Shown here in pieces: positions 9,520 to 20,499 of a DNA stretch of 64,000 bases. Source of the DNA: Arcobacter sp. F155 (GTDB lineage: Bacteria > Campylobacterota > Campylobacteria > Campylobacterales > Arcobacteraceae). Numbering within the stretch: position 1 is the stretch's first letter; each line of letters starts with the position of its first letter. The notes below the pieces were generated by a model that saw only the letters and a program-made list of their open reading frames with translations, was not told the DNA's origin and made no database searches. The stretch spans positions 310,001-374,000 of the forward strand of contig NZ_PDJU01000001.1 of assembly GCF_004116455.1 (NCBI RefSeq), given 5' to 3'. The translations under genes and the position numbers were made by a program.

Positions 9520-9837
9520 ATGTTTGAAAAAGATGAATGGACACAGCAAGAGCTGTTTAAATATACAAAAGAGTTAGATAAACAAGGTATCAAAGTTGTA
9601 CTTATTGATACAGTTTTAAAACCCTTAGAAAAGATTGAGACAATAACTTATAACCCTTATGAGATGAATGATTATCCAAAAGGCAGTGTATTTGTCTTTT
9701 ACTGTGATACTGGAAAAACAACTAAAGAGAGACTAAACTACTATAGAAATAAATTCCCTGATTACAAATGTATTAGTCTAAGAGGTGGAAGAGGTTATTG
9801 GCGACCAAACTATCAATTATTAGAAGAGATGAATTAA
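9520..9837 (+). CDS. Small rhodanese-like protein, function unknown
   Basis: The product has 105 residues, no signal peptide and no membrane segment. A strand-loop segment VFVFYCDTGKTTKERLNYY places Cys62 at the start of a helix, as in the rhodanese active-site loop. The next segment, FPDYKCISLRGGRGYW, resembles the final rhodanese strand and turn. It is shorter than a normal rhodanese domain, and the CxxGxxR loop is not exact (C-D-T-G-K-T-T-K). It sits four bases before the FAD oxidoreductase gene, so the two probably act together, for instance in sulfur or thiolated-tRNA chemistry. That last point is inference. Confidence 0.6.
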   Translation: MFEKDEWTQQELFKYTKELDKQGIKVVLIDTVLKPLEKIETITYNPYEMNDYPKGSVFVFYCDTGKTTKERLNYYRNKFPDYKCISLRGGRGYWRPNYQLLEEMN

Positions 9838-9841
9838 TAAA

Positions 9842-11008
9842 ATGAATAAAACCTATAAATATATAATTATTGGAGCAGGAATTGCAGGTTGTAGCACTGC
9901 TTATTTTCTATCTAAATACAGTAAATCGATTTTACTTATAGATAGAAATTGTGATTTAGCACAAGGAGCAAGTGGAGCAGCTGGAGCATTTCTTTCTCCT
10001 TTATTAGGAAAACCAAATAAATTTAAAGACTTGGTTACTGAAGCTTTAAAGTTTTCAACAGAGTTTTATAAAGAAATTACCCCTAAAGAAATTACTAATT
10101 GTGGAGTAGTTAGGATACCAAAAAATAACGAAGATGAAGAAAAATTTCAAACTTATAAACCCTATATGGATTTTGAATTTTCTCAAGAAGAGAAGGGCTA
10201 TTTTTTTGAAATTGGTTCACAAGTTAACTCATATAATATCTGTAAAATATTAGCAAATGATATAGAAAAAAAGTTTAAATATGAAGTTGAAAGTTATAAA
10301 AAAGAGAATGAATTTTGGCTTATAAATGATGAAATAAAAGCAGAGAATTTGATTATCTGTACTGGTGCAGATGTTTCATTAATAGAAGAAAAATATTTTA
10401 ATATAAGAGCAGTCTGGGGACAAAAGATAGATATAGAATCTACAACTTGTATATCTAAAAACTACCATAAGGCTTGTTCACTTTCACATTCAACTAAACT
10501 TGAAGATAAAAACACTTACTTAACATCAATTGGTGCTACACATAATAGAATAGATTGTGATTTAAGGGTTTGTAACTGTTGTTTAAGAAAAAAAGAGTTA
10601 AGTGATATAGAGCATGATACTTATACAAAAGAGCTTGTAATGAGTAACACTAAAGAGCTACTAGAAAAAGCAAATGATATAAAACTTATACATGAACCAA
10701 AAGTTGTTGATGTTAAGATTGGACCAAGAGCTTCTAGTGTTGATTACTTTCCAATGGTTGGAAAACTTGTTGACTCTAAAAAAACATTAGAAGAGTTTCC
10801 TCATTTAAAAAATGGCTCTCATATTAAAGATGAGATGATTAGTACAATTGATAACTTATATGTACTAAATGGCGTAGGTGGAAGAGGCTATGTTTTATCC
10901 CCTTATTTAGCAAAAAAGTTAGTTGATAAAATAGAAAAAAATAATTTTTTGAACGTGGAGATTTCTACACATAGATTATTTAAAAGATGGGTTAAAAAAT
11001 TATTTTAA
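9842..11008 (+). CDS. FAD-dependent oxidoreductase, DAO family, MnmC oxidase-like
   Basis: The 388-residue flavoprotein starts with the dinucleotide fold YIIIGAGIAGCSTAYFLSK and an acidic strand end (LLIDR). It continues with GASGAAGAFLSPLLGK, resembling the MnmC oxidase domain, and near the C-terminus has VGPRASS-type and LYVLNGVGGRGYVLSPYLAKKL motifs. MnmC oxidase removes the carboxymethyl group during synthesis of mnm5s2U34 in tRNA. The methyltransferase half of bifunctional MnmC is absent here. A cluster of three cysteines in CNCCLRKK near residue 240 is unusual. A related amino-acid oxidase is possible. Confidence 0.7.
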   Translation: MNKTYKYIIIGAGIAGCSTAYFLSKYSKSILLIDRNCDLAQGASGAAGAFLSPLLGKPNKFKDLVTEALKFSTEFYKEITPKEITNCGVVRIPKNNEDEEKFQTYKPYMDFEFSQEEKGYFFEIGSQVNSYNICKILANDIEKKFKYEVESYKKENEFWLINDEIKAENLIICTGADVSLIEEKYFNIRAVWGQKIDIESTTCISKNYHKACSLSHSTKLEDKNTYLTSIGATHNRIDCDLRVCNCCLRKKELSDIEHDTYTKELVMSNTKELLEKANDIKLIHEPKVVDVKIGPRASSVDYFPMVGKLVDSKKTLEEFPHLKNGSHIKDEMISTIDNLYVLNGVGGRGYVLSPYLAKKLVDKIEKNNFLNVEISTHRLFKRWVKKLF

Positions 11009-11064
11009 TAAATCATTAATTTTATATTGATATTATCTTGTGAATTTTTTTAGGAAGGACTAAA

Positions 11065-11658
11065 ATGGCAAATTTATTAAAAGTGATTTTTTTAGGTTTA
11101 GTTGGTTTTGCTCTACTTGTTTTCTTTACAGCAGAGAAACCAAAACAAATTGTAGCAAATGAAAATGTAGTTAATATTGTAAAGTATGATTCTTTACCTT
11201 CGGTTTTTGAAATTGTAGGAAAAGAAGATAAAGTTAAAAAAGAAGACCTTATTAAAAAAGGTGAAAAGACTTTAGTTGTTGTTGGTAATCATGATTCTTT
11301 ATCAGTAGTAAAAGAGTTACCAAACTACTTTGAATTAAAAACTCCATATATCATGGTTGCAAATATTTCTGCTGCACCTTGGTTTGTAAAAAAGATGTTT
11401 ATCCCTGGTAAACTTGAAGAATTAAATGAAGGTTCAAATGTTCCTATGATTTATGACTTTGAAGGTGATATGGTAAATACTTTAAATGTAGTTGATAATT
11501 CAAAAACAAAGTTTGTTGCATTTGTTGTTTCAAAAGAGGGAGCAATTTCAAAACTTTATGAAGGTCAAGTAAAAGAGGGTGCTTTAGATGGTTCTATGAC
11601 AGAAGAAGAAAAGAAAAAAGCACTACAACCACTATTTAACTCACTAAATAATATATAA
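11065..11658 (+). CDS. Membrane-anchored periplasmic protein of unknown function
   Basis: This 197-residue protein has one N-terminal hydrophobic helix (about 4-22, LKVIFLGLVGFALLVFF) and a soluble remainder that should face the periplasm. The strand-helix pattern (TLVVVGNHDSLSVVKELPNYF, PYIMVANISAAPWFVKKMF, TKFVAFVVSKEGAISKLYEG) resembles a thioredoxin-like fold but lacks a CxxC pair. I do not recognise the family. It has its own AGGA ribosome site, stands alone, and is followed by a perfect hairpin. Confidence 0.7.
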   Translation: MANLLKVIFLGLVGFALLVFFTAEKPKQIVANENVVNIVKYDSLPSVFEIVGKEDKVKKEDLIKKGEKTLVVVGNHDSLSVVKELPNYFELKTPYIMVANISAAPWFVKKMFIPGKLEELNEGSNVPMIYDFEGDMVNTLNVVDNSKTKFVAFVVSKEGAISKLYEGQVKEGALDGSMTEEEKKKALQPLFNSLNNI

Positions 11659-11670
11659 GCTCACATTAAT

Positions 11671-11699
11671 CTAATTAAGACAATTTTTGTCTTAATTAG
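11671..11699 (+). terminator. Hairpin terminator after the 11065-11658 gene
   Basis: Perfect 13-bp arms, CTAATTAAGACAA and its complement, surround a three-base loop. It lacks a clean U-run, so it may act as an RNA-stabilising end or a weak terminator. Confidence 0.55.
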
Positions 11700-11784
11700 A
11701 AAATCTACATAATTTTTATTAATTTCTTTTTAAGTTAATTTTGTATTATACTTGTACAGATAAAATATTTTAAAAGGATTATAA

Positions 11785-12363
11785 ATGAAACACGAATTAA
11801 TGAAATTACCATATGAACTAGATGCTTTAGAGCCACAAATGTCAAAAGAGACTTTAGAGTTCCATTATGGTAAGCACCACCAAACATATGTTACAAAATT
11901 AAATGGTCTTATTGAAGGAACTAAATTTGAAAATCTTTCTTTAGAAGAGATTGTAAAGAGTTCTGAAGGTGGTGTATTTAATAACGCTGCTCAAGTTTTA
12001 AATCATGATTTCTTTTGGAATGGATTAACTCCTAATGGTTCTGAGATTCCAGCAAATGTAGAAGCAGCATTAACAGAAACTTTTGGTTCTGTAGACGGAT
12101 TTAAAGAAGAGTTTACAAATGCAGCAGTTAATAACTTTGGTTCAGGTTGGACTTGGCTTGTTAAAAATGCAGAAGGTAAGTTAGAAATCGTTTCTACTTC
12201 AAATGCAGCTACTCCTGTAACTTCTGGATTAACTCCATTATTAACATGTGATGTGTGGGAGCACGCATACTATATCGACGTAAGAAATGCAAGACCAGCA
12301 TACTTAGAAAACTTCTGGGCTTTAGTTAACTGGAACTTTGTAGCAGAAAACTTAGCTAAATAA
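11785..12363 (+). CDS. sodB: Iron superoxide dismutase
   Basis: The 192-residue protein matches Fe/Mn superoxide dismutase throughout: [29 protein letters not shown] (first metal His), [11 protein letters not shown] (second His), FGSGWTWLV, and [23 protein letters not shown] (Asp and His ligands). It converts superoxide to peroxide and oxygen in the cytoplasm. The iron form is expected from the family in Campylobacterota; this was not tested by residue analysis. The AAAAGGA ribosome site is well placed. It converges on a STAS-like gene and ends in a strong bidirectional hairpin. Confidence 0.95.
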   Translation: MKHELMKLPYELDALEPQMSKETLEFHYGKHHQTYVTKLNGLIEGTKFENLSLEEIVKSSEGGVFNNAAQVLNHDFFWNGLTPNGSEIPANVEAALTETFGSVDGFKEEFTNAAVNNFGSGWTWLVKNAEGKLEIVSTSNAATPVTSGLTPLLTCDVWEHAYYIDVRNARPAYLENFWALVNWNFVAENLAK

Positions 12364-12373
12364 ATATAATTTA

Positions 12374-12401
12374 AAATAAAAGAGGATTTCCTCTTTTATT
12401 T
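12374..12401. terminator. Bidirectional terminator after sodB
   Basis: Thirteen-base perfect arms, AAATAAAAGAGGA and its complement, lie between convergent genes. A/T runs on both sides give a U-tract in either direction. Confidence 0.8.
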
Positions 12402-12776
12402 ACTTAACCATTCTATTGCATCATCTTCTTTTTCAAAAGTCTGTATTTGACCACTAATAAACCAAGATGATACTTTTGCACCAACTTCTATCCAAGTTTT
12501 ATTTGTAATAATAGCAACTTTATCAAATTCGTTACCATGTTTTAATCCAAGCTTTAAATCATCCCAAGCAGCTTGAAATTCCCAGCCTTTTAATTCACTA
12601 CAATCTATTAGTGCTTTTATTTTTGGTTCATTTATCTCTTTTAGTGCATTTTCAATCATAGGAGTGATTGTTTGATAGTCTTGGTGGGTTAGGGTACCTA
12701 TTGCTTTTAAATAAAGATATAGCTTAGTATTTGTTCTTTGTAGACCTATTGACAGACCATGTTTAGATACGCTCAT
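12396..12776 (-). CDS. SpoIIAA-like STAS/SEC14-type domain protein
   Basis: The 126-residue single-domain protein has the order LYLYLKAIGTLTHQDYQTITPMIENAL, KIKALIDCSELKGWEFQAAWDDLKLGLKHGNEFDKVAIITN, and WVxxxAxVxxWFISGQIQTFEKEDDAIEWL-like C-terminal part. This is the pattern of the SpoIIAA-like/STAS family found widely in proteobacteria. Such proteins are cytosolic and probably bind hydrophobic ligands or partners. Their role is not established, and nothing nearby adds to it. It stands alone with an AAGGAG ribosome site. Confidence 0.75.
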   Translation of the reverse strand: MSVSKHGLSIGLQRTNTKLYLYLKAIGTLTHQDYQTITPMIENALKEINEPKIKALIDCSELKGWEFQAAWDDLKLGLKHGNEFDKVAIITNKTWIEVGAKVSSWFISGQIQTFEKEDDAIEWLSK

Positions 12777-12843
12777 AATAGACTCCTTTAAGATGCTCTA
12801 TTATGATTGTATATTTTATTTGTTTAAAATATTAGAAAGTGAT

Positions 12844-13134
12844 TTATTTAGAAGTTGCTACGTTAAATTTACCTACAGCACAAGAAACAAAACTTTTAGC
12901 TGTAGTAGCTGCTTTATCAAAGCCTGATAGTTCATCACTTGTAAGAGGATATCCTAGCTTTCTAAGGCTTAGTTTTAACTCTTCTTCTTTATTATCTTCT
13001 ATCTCAAGAGTAATTTGCCTTGGCTGTACATCTAGGTTAACTTCAACTTCTCCAAAAGTTTCTTTTAAAGAGTTTATTAAAGTGTTGGCACAACCACCAC
13101 ATTTTACATTGTGTACTTCATATGTTTTCTTCAT
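12844..13134 (-). CDS. Heavy-metal-associated (HMA) domain protein, copper chaperone-like
   Basis: The 96-residue protein begins MKKTYEVHNVKCGGCANTL. This contains the HMA metal-binding loop in the variant C-G-G-C after 'VKCGGC'. A ferredoxin-like fold follows (VEVNLDVQPRQITLEIED, LKLSLRKLGYPLT). HMA proteins of this size carry Cu(I) or similar soft metals to P-type ATPases. The extra C-terminal tail (FDKAATTAKSFVSCAVGKF) is not part of the core domain. No metal ATPase lies in the window. Confidence 0.85.
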   Translation of the reverse strand: MKKTYEVHNVKCGGCANTLINSLKETFGEVEVNLDVQPRQITLEIEDNKEEELKLSLRKLGYPLTSDELSGFDKAATTAKSFVSCAVGKFNVATSK

Positions 13135-13189
13135 ATTTATACCTTTTTTAAATTTTTGTAATCTTATCTAAGAAGTGTGAAAAATATCT

Positions 13190-14137
13190 TTAATCTTTAA
13201 AAAACTTATTTTCTAAAGTATCTATTAGTTCTTGAACTGAAGAGATAGACTTATCAAAAAGCTTTTTTTGTTCATCATCTAATTTTAGTTCAAAAATCTT
13301 TTCTACTCCATTACTTCCAAGCATTACGGGAACACCACCAACTACATCTTTATATCCATATTCTCCATTTAAATATACTGAACAAGGATAGATTTTCTTT
13401 TGGTTGTTTAAAATAGCTTCTACCATTAAAGAAGTTGCGTGAGCAGGTGCATAATATGCTGAACCTGTTTCTAGTAGTTTTACTATTTGAAGACCACCAT
13501 TTTTTGTTTTTTCAACAATCTCTTCAATCTCTTCTTTTGGAAGTAGTTCTGGAATAGGTACACCTGCAACAGTTGAGTAATTTGGAAGTGGAACCATGTC
13601 ATCTCCATGTCCACCCATTACAGATGATTCAATTTGTCCTGCTCCAAAGCCTATTTTTTCTAGGATAAAGTGAGACATTCTAGCACTATCTAGAATACCT
13701 GCCATTCCAACAATTTGATTTGCAGGAAAACCAGATGTTTTAAGTGCAGTATAAACCATAGCATCAAGTGGGTTTGATACGATAATAACAATTGCTTTTG
13801 AAGCATAAGTTTTAATATCATCTATTACACTTTTCATAATTTTTGCATTTGTAAGAAGTAAATCATCTCTACTCATTCCAGGTTTTCGTGGGATTCCAGC
13901 TGTTACAACTATAACATCACTATTTTCTAAATCTTTTCCATCACGTGCTGCTTGAACTACGGTATGAGATTTTGCAGCATTTGCACTTTGAGAAATATCT
14001 AATGCCATAGCTTGAACTATATTTTCACGTATATCTTTTAGGACAATAGAAGAGCAAATACCCTTATTTGCTAAAGCATATGCTAAAGTTGAACCTACAT
14101 TACCAACTCCAATAATACTTACTTTTTTGTTAATCAA
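13190..14137 (-). CDS. mdh: Malate dehydrogenase
   Basis: The 315-residue enzyme shows the NAD-binding start VSIIGVGNVGSTLAYAL, VVTAGIPRKPGMSRDDLL with the substrate-loop arginines, IIVSNPLDAM, the catalytic His in SVMGGHGDDMVPL, and the C-terminal dimer helix. It interconverts malate and oxaloacetate with NAD in the TCA cycle. A lactate dehydrogenase is less likely given the GIPRKPGMSR loop and the context. The start is TTG 14137, with AAGGAAA upstream. It lies downstream of icd, but a strong terminator separates them, so mdh may have its own promoter. Confidence 0.93.
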   Translation of the reverse strand: MINKKVSIIGVGNVGSTLAYALANKGICSSIVLKDIRENIVQAMALDISQSANAAKSHTVVQAARDGKDLENSDVIVVTAGIPRKPGMSRDDLLLTNAKIMKSVIDDIKTYASKAIVIIVSNPLDAMVYTALKTSGFPANQIVGMAGILDSARMSHFILEKIGFGAGQIESSVMGGHGDDMVPLPNYSTVAGVPIPELLPKEEIEEIVEKTKNGGLQIVKLLETGSAYYAPAHATSLMVEAILNNQKKIYPCSVYLNGEYGYKDVVGGVPVMLGSNGVEKIFELKLDDEQKKLFDKSISSVQELIDTLENKFFKD

Positions 14138-14176
14138 GATATTTCCTTTTATTTTTTGAAATTATAACTTTTTGGG

Positions 14177-14210
14177 CATAAAAAAAGGCAAAGCCAAAGC
14201 TTCGCCTTTT
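14177..14210 (-). terminator. Rho-independent terminator after icd
   Basis: Read leftward, the arms AAAAGGCGAAGC and GCTTTGCCTTTT form a 12-bp stem (one G-U) with loop TTTG, followed by a T-run. Confidence 0.88.
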
Positions 14211-14228
14211 ATTTTTAGAACTTAATTA

Positions 14229-16442
<2,214 letters not shown>

Positions 16443-16539
16443 TTAAAGTAGAAACATCATATCACTAAATAAATTTATGATAAATGAAATTGTTACTTAA
16501 AAACCTAAGGAAATAATCTTTGTTTCAAAATTTCACATA

Positions 16540-17649
16540 CTATTTAACATTATCCCAAAGAGATTTGATTGTAGAAGGTTTTTGTTTACTCACATCAGTA
16601 TTCATTATTTTTTTAGCTTCTTTATCAAATTTATTTTCAACTTTTTTCTCTTTAGTATAAGTTTTTGCTACGCCTCTGTTTGCATTTATATTTTTAATAT
16701 GCTCTTTATAAGAGCTAGTGAATTTATGTAAACCAGTAGTATTATCTCTTACAAAGTATAAGTAGTTACTTTTTACTGGAAAAATTGCAGCTTTAATAGC
16801 ATTTAGACTAACTGCACTAATAGGATGTTCTGGAAGGCCTCTATTTTTATATGTATTATATGAAGAGTTATCCTCTCTAATTCTTTGTGCTGTTACTTTA
16901 ACATGAGAATATTTTCCATAATTTAAAGTTCCATCCATTTGTAAAGCCATACCTCGTCTAAGTCTATTATAAATAACACTTGAAACTAAAGGCATCTCAT
17001 CTACACTTGCAGCTTCTTTTTGAATAATAGAAGCCATAACAATATAGTAGTACCATTTTTTCTTATCATAATATCCAAAGATTTTTTTAGAAAACTCTTC
17101 ATACTGTTTATTTGTATTTGAGAAAAGATAGAATAGTAAATGGTCTTCTTTCATTCCATATGGTAAGGAGTATGTTTCTGCTAAGATATTTCCATCTGCT
17201 TTATAAGCATGCTCATTATAGATTTTATTTAGTTTTTCTTCTGAAAGGTTGAACTTTTTTGCAATATCTTTTAAAAATACATATGAAGTTTCACCTGGAA
17301 TTAAAGTGATATTTTTTAATGCTGCTTTTGAAGTTGTTAATTTATATAAAAAATCTGCTTTAGTCATGTATTGTGTTTTAAGATCAATCCAACCACTTTG
17401 AGGATAACCTAAAAATTTAATAATATATTTATCTACACTATTTAATTCATATCCTGTTTTGTTTAAATGTGATATAATACTGTTTGTACTACCTTTAGGA
17501 ATATGTAATACCTTTGTTGAACTTACTGGAATATTTATATAAAATAGTACTGCAATTGCTGCAAGAAGGATAAACTCAATAATGCTAAAAGTTATTAAAC
17601 TACTTATAATAACTCTATTAATCTTTTTTTTATTTTCCATTTCTCTCAT
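16540..17649 (-). CDS. mltG: MltG-type endolytic murein transglycosylase
   Basis: The 369-residue protein has a short basic N-terminus, one membrane helix (about 12-35) and the YceG/MltG domain in the periplasm: SSTKVLHIPKGSTNSIISHL, KNITLIPGETSYVFLKDIAKKF, then the catalytic ASIIQKEAA (Glu), VSSVIYNRLRRGMALQMDGTLNYG and YNTYKNRGLPEHPISAVS. It cuts nascent glycan strands and so sets their length. The Lys-rich tail after residue 330 is extra. Its start region overlaps the start of the divergent AsmA-like gene by 68 bp. A second ATG at 17640 would shorten the overlap by nine bases. Confidence 0.9.
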   Translation of the reverse strand: MREMENKKKINRVIISSLITFSIIEFILLAAIAVLFYINIPVSSTKVLHIPKGSTNSIISHLNKTGYELNSVDKYIIKFLGYPQSGWIDLKTQYMTKADFLYKLTTSKAALKNITLIPGETSYVFLKDIAKKFNLSEEKLNKIYNEHAYKADGNILAETYSLPYGMKEDHLLFYLFSNTNKQYEEFSKKIFGYYDKKKWYYYIVMASIIQKEAASVDEMPLVSSVIYNRLRRGMALQMDGTLNYGKYSHVKVTAQRIREDNSSYNTYKNRGLPEHPISAVSLNAIKAAIFPVKSNYLYFVRDNTTGLHKFTSSYKEHIKNINANRGVAKTYTKEKKVENKFDKEAKKIMNTDVSKQKPSTIKSLWDNVK

Positions 17650-20485
17650 TTTTACTGGGATTAAAATTGATTCTTTTTCGTTAGGTAATTTTTCAATTTC
17701 GAAATTGTATTTAAAATATGATAAAAAACTTATTTTAGAACTTGAAGAATTAGTTTTTGACTATGTTTCAAGTGATGAAGAAGTAAGTAGTGAAGACCTT
17801 AAGAAGAGGTTTCTTCAGGTACCTAAGATTTTAGACTATTTTGAAAAAATAGATATTGAAAGATTAAAGATAAAAAATAATGAACTTACTATTTTAATAG
17901 ATAAAGAAGAGTTCTATATTGATAATAAAGATATGAACATCTCTGCAAATTTAAAATTTATAGATGATGAATTACATATGCAATTATACTCTTTATATGT
18001 AAAAGATTTAAATCTAACACTATTTGGTGAGTCTAAAGTTGATGCATCAAAAGGAGTTATCAACTTCTTTGGTTATTTCAATAAAGACAATATTGATGGA
18101 GAATTAAATCTAAATATAACAGAAAATATTTTAGATTTTTATGTAAATACAACTCATTCAATTAAATCAATAGGCTTTTTAAAAGAGATGTTTAGACTTG
18201 ATGAAGTTGCAGAAGCATGGATGTATGATAATGTTGAAGGTGATATTGATTTAAACTATTTATATGGACAAGTTGATTTAAAAAAACAAAATGCAATCTT
18301 GAACTCTATAAAAGGTGAAGCTATTATTAGTGATGCCAAAATTAGATTTCATAAAGATGCAAAAACAGTTGATACTCCTAAATTAAAAGTTACATATGAA
18401 AACGATACCCTTTCTTTTGATTTAGAAAAACCAAAGTATGGTAACAGTGAAATTTATGGAAGTAGGGTATATATTCCATATCTTACAAGTTTAGAAAAAG
18501 GTTTAGTTGTAGTTGATTTAAAAACTAATTCAATGTTAAATGATGATATTTTAGAGATTTTAAAAGCATATGAGATAAAACTACCACTAAAACAGTTTTC
18601 AGGTTCTGCAACTTCTACATTAGTTCTTAGAATACCTTATTTAGCCTCTAAAAAGATGGATATTGATGGAAGATTTATTTTAGATGATGCAACTTTAAAA
18701 TTAAATGATTTTGAATTTTATACAAAAAAAGCAGATGTTGTTTTAAAAGATAATGATGTATATGTAAAAAAATCACAAGTAAAACATAAAGATTTAATAG
18801 AAGGTGTTTTAGATTTAGATATAGATACAAAAAGCTTAACTGCAAAGGGTGAAGTTGATGTGTCATCATTTAACATACTTGCTGATGAAAAAAGTTTAAT
18901 TAACTTAACAGGTCAAAAAATACCTTTAAAAATAGACTTTAAAGATAATACAAAAATCTCTTTAGATAGCTTGAATTCAAATATTTTGATAGAAGATGAA
19001 CTTTTTAAGTTAACAGTTAATGATTTAGGTATTTTATATCCATATTCAGAGCTTTTAAAAGAGTTAGGAACAAAAGTAGGTAATCTAGAAGTTAATATAA
19101 AAGAAGAGAATAATATTTCTTTTAAAACAAAACTACAAGAGTTAGATTTTCCTTTTGAGAAAAATGGAAAGAAAATAACTGAACTAGAAGCAACTGGAGT
19201 TATAACAGATGCTTTTACTGAAATTAAGACAGATAATTCAGATATTGATATTATCCTTAAAAAAGATGAATTAGCACTTTTAAAGTTAGATGGAATAGAT
19301 ATTGTATTAAATAAAGATGAAAACTCTTTAAATGGTAAAATACCTTCTTTAAATATTGAGTTAAAAAACTCTAAAATTAAAGTTGATACAAATAGTACTT
19401 ATAAAGTTGAATGGGCAAATATAAATCTTGATAATAATCAAGTTAAATTTGATGCAAAAGCTCTTGATTTGAGTTTGCCTTTTGAAAAAGAGGGCAAAGC
19501 TGTAAAAGACTTAGTTTTAAGTGGTCTTTATAAAGATAGTGTCTTAGAGTTAAAATCAAAAGATAAAAATTTAAATATTAAATATCTTACAGATAAAAGT
19601 AAGGTTTATATTGATTTAAAAGATTATAACTTAGTTTATAATACTGATGAAGTAGATAATGAAGACAAAACTTCTTATTATATAAAAGGTATAAACTCTA
19701 ATATAGTAGTAAATAAAGACTATATTATAAAAGCTGAAGATTATGACTTTACTTTTGCAGAGCATTCAACAAATGTAGAGTTAAAGTATAAAGATACAAG
19801 TTTTCTTTATAATCAAGATTTTAATGGTAATTTAAAGCTAGAAGCTAAAAACATGAGTGATGAGTTTTTAAACTCTTTATTAAGTAAAGATTTAATAAGT
19901 GGTGGAAATGTAAATATAAGTGCCTATGGAAAAGATAAAATAGTAAATGGTACAGCCTTTATACAAAATAGTAAAATTAAAGACTTAGCAATATTAAACA
20001 ACTTACTTATCTTTATAAATACTTCACCAGGACTAATTAATCCTTTATTAGCGATTCCATCTGTTGTAGGAATGGCTACAAATGGTGGCTTTAACATAAA
20101 TGGTTATAGAGTAACAGATGGAAGAGTAGATTTCTCTTATGATTTTGATTCAAAGATTTTAAATATGTATAAAATCTTTACAAAAGGAAATGGAATTGAT
20201 TTTGATGGAGATGCAAGTATCAATTTTGAAACTTCTCAAATTGACTCTAAATTAAAACTGATTTTCTTAAAAGATTATTCTAGAATAGTTGGAGAGATTC
20301 CAGTATTTAACTATTTATTCTTAGGGGATGAAAAAAGAGTAGATACGCAAGTAGAGATATATGGAACTTTACAAAACCCAGAGTATAAAACAAACTTAGC
20401 AAAAGATGGGATGAATGCTCCTGTAAACTTCTTTAAAAGATTGATAGAAGCACCAAAAAAGATATATGATTCAATAAGTGAGTAG
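17582..20485 (+). CDS. Large AsmA/YhdP-type (DUF3971) envelope protein
   Basis: The 967-residue protein has an N-terminal signal anchor (about 2-25) and then a very long beta-rich region with repeating 'DLDIDTKSL.AKGEVDVS'-type strands. The C-terminus (FIQNSKIKDLAILNNLLIFINTSPGLINPLLAIP, GDASINFETSQIDSKLKLIFLKDYSRIVGEIPVFNYLFLGDE) is the AsmA_2/DUF3971 signature. Such proteins form bridge-like grooves that move phospholipid from the inner to the outer membrane. It is divergent from mltG with overlapping starts, and it converges on the LolC/E gene. Family membership is likely; the exact orthologue is uncertain. Confidence 0.75.
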   Translation: MLKVIKLLIITLLIFFLFSISLIFTGIKIDSFSLGNFSISKLYLKYDKKLILELEELVFDYVSSDEEVSSEDLKKRFLQVPKILDYFEKIDIERLKIKNNELTILIDKEEFYIDNKDMNISANLKFIDDELHMQLYSLYVKDLNLTLFGESKVDASKGVINFFGYFNKDNIDGELNLNITENILDFYVNTTHSIKSIGFLKEMFRLDEVAEAWMYDNVEGDIDLNYLYGQVDLKKQNAILNSIKGEAIISDAKIRFHKDAKTVDTPKLKVTYENDTLSFDLEKPKYGNSEIYGSRVYIPYLTSLEKGLVVVDLKTNSMLNDDILEILKAYEIKLPLKQFSGSATSTLVLRIPYLASKKMDIDGRFILDDATLKLNDFEFYTKKADVVLKDNDVYVKKSQVKHKDLIEGVLDLDIDTKSLTAKGEVDVSSFNILADEKSLINLTGQKIPLKIDFKDNTKISLDSLNSNILIEDELFKLTVNDLGILYPYSELLKELGTKVGNLEVNIKEENNISFKTKLQELDFPFEKNGKKITELEATGVITDAFTEIKTDNSDIDIILKKDELALLKLDGIDIVLNKDENSLNGKIPSLNIELKNSKIKVDTNSTYKVEWANINLDNNQVKFDAKALDLSLPFEKEGKAVKDLVLSGLYKDSVLELKSKDKNLNIKYLTDKSKVYIDLKDYNLVYNTDEVDNEDKTSYYIKGINSNIVVNKDYIIKAEDYDFTFAEHSTNVELKYKDTSFLYNQDFNGNLKLEAKNMSDEFLNSLLSKDLISGGNVNISAYGKDKIVNGTAFIQNSKIKDLAILNNLLIFINTSPGLINPLLAIPSVVGMATNGGFNINGYRVTDGRVDFSYDFDSKILNMYKIFTKGNGIDFDGDASINFETSQIDSKLKLIFLKDYSRIVGEIPVFNYLFLGDEKRVDTQVEIYGTLQNPEYKTNLAKDGMNAPVNFFKRLIEAPKKIYDSISE

Positions 20486-20499
20486 AAAAATTCTACTCA
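20479..20499. terminator. Bidirectional terminator between the AsmA-like and LolC/E genes
   Basis: Arms TGAGTAGAA and TTCTACTCA surround an AAA loop and contain the stop codons of both convergent genes. The stem matches the one after ftsZ at 7949-7973. Confidence 0.75.
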
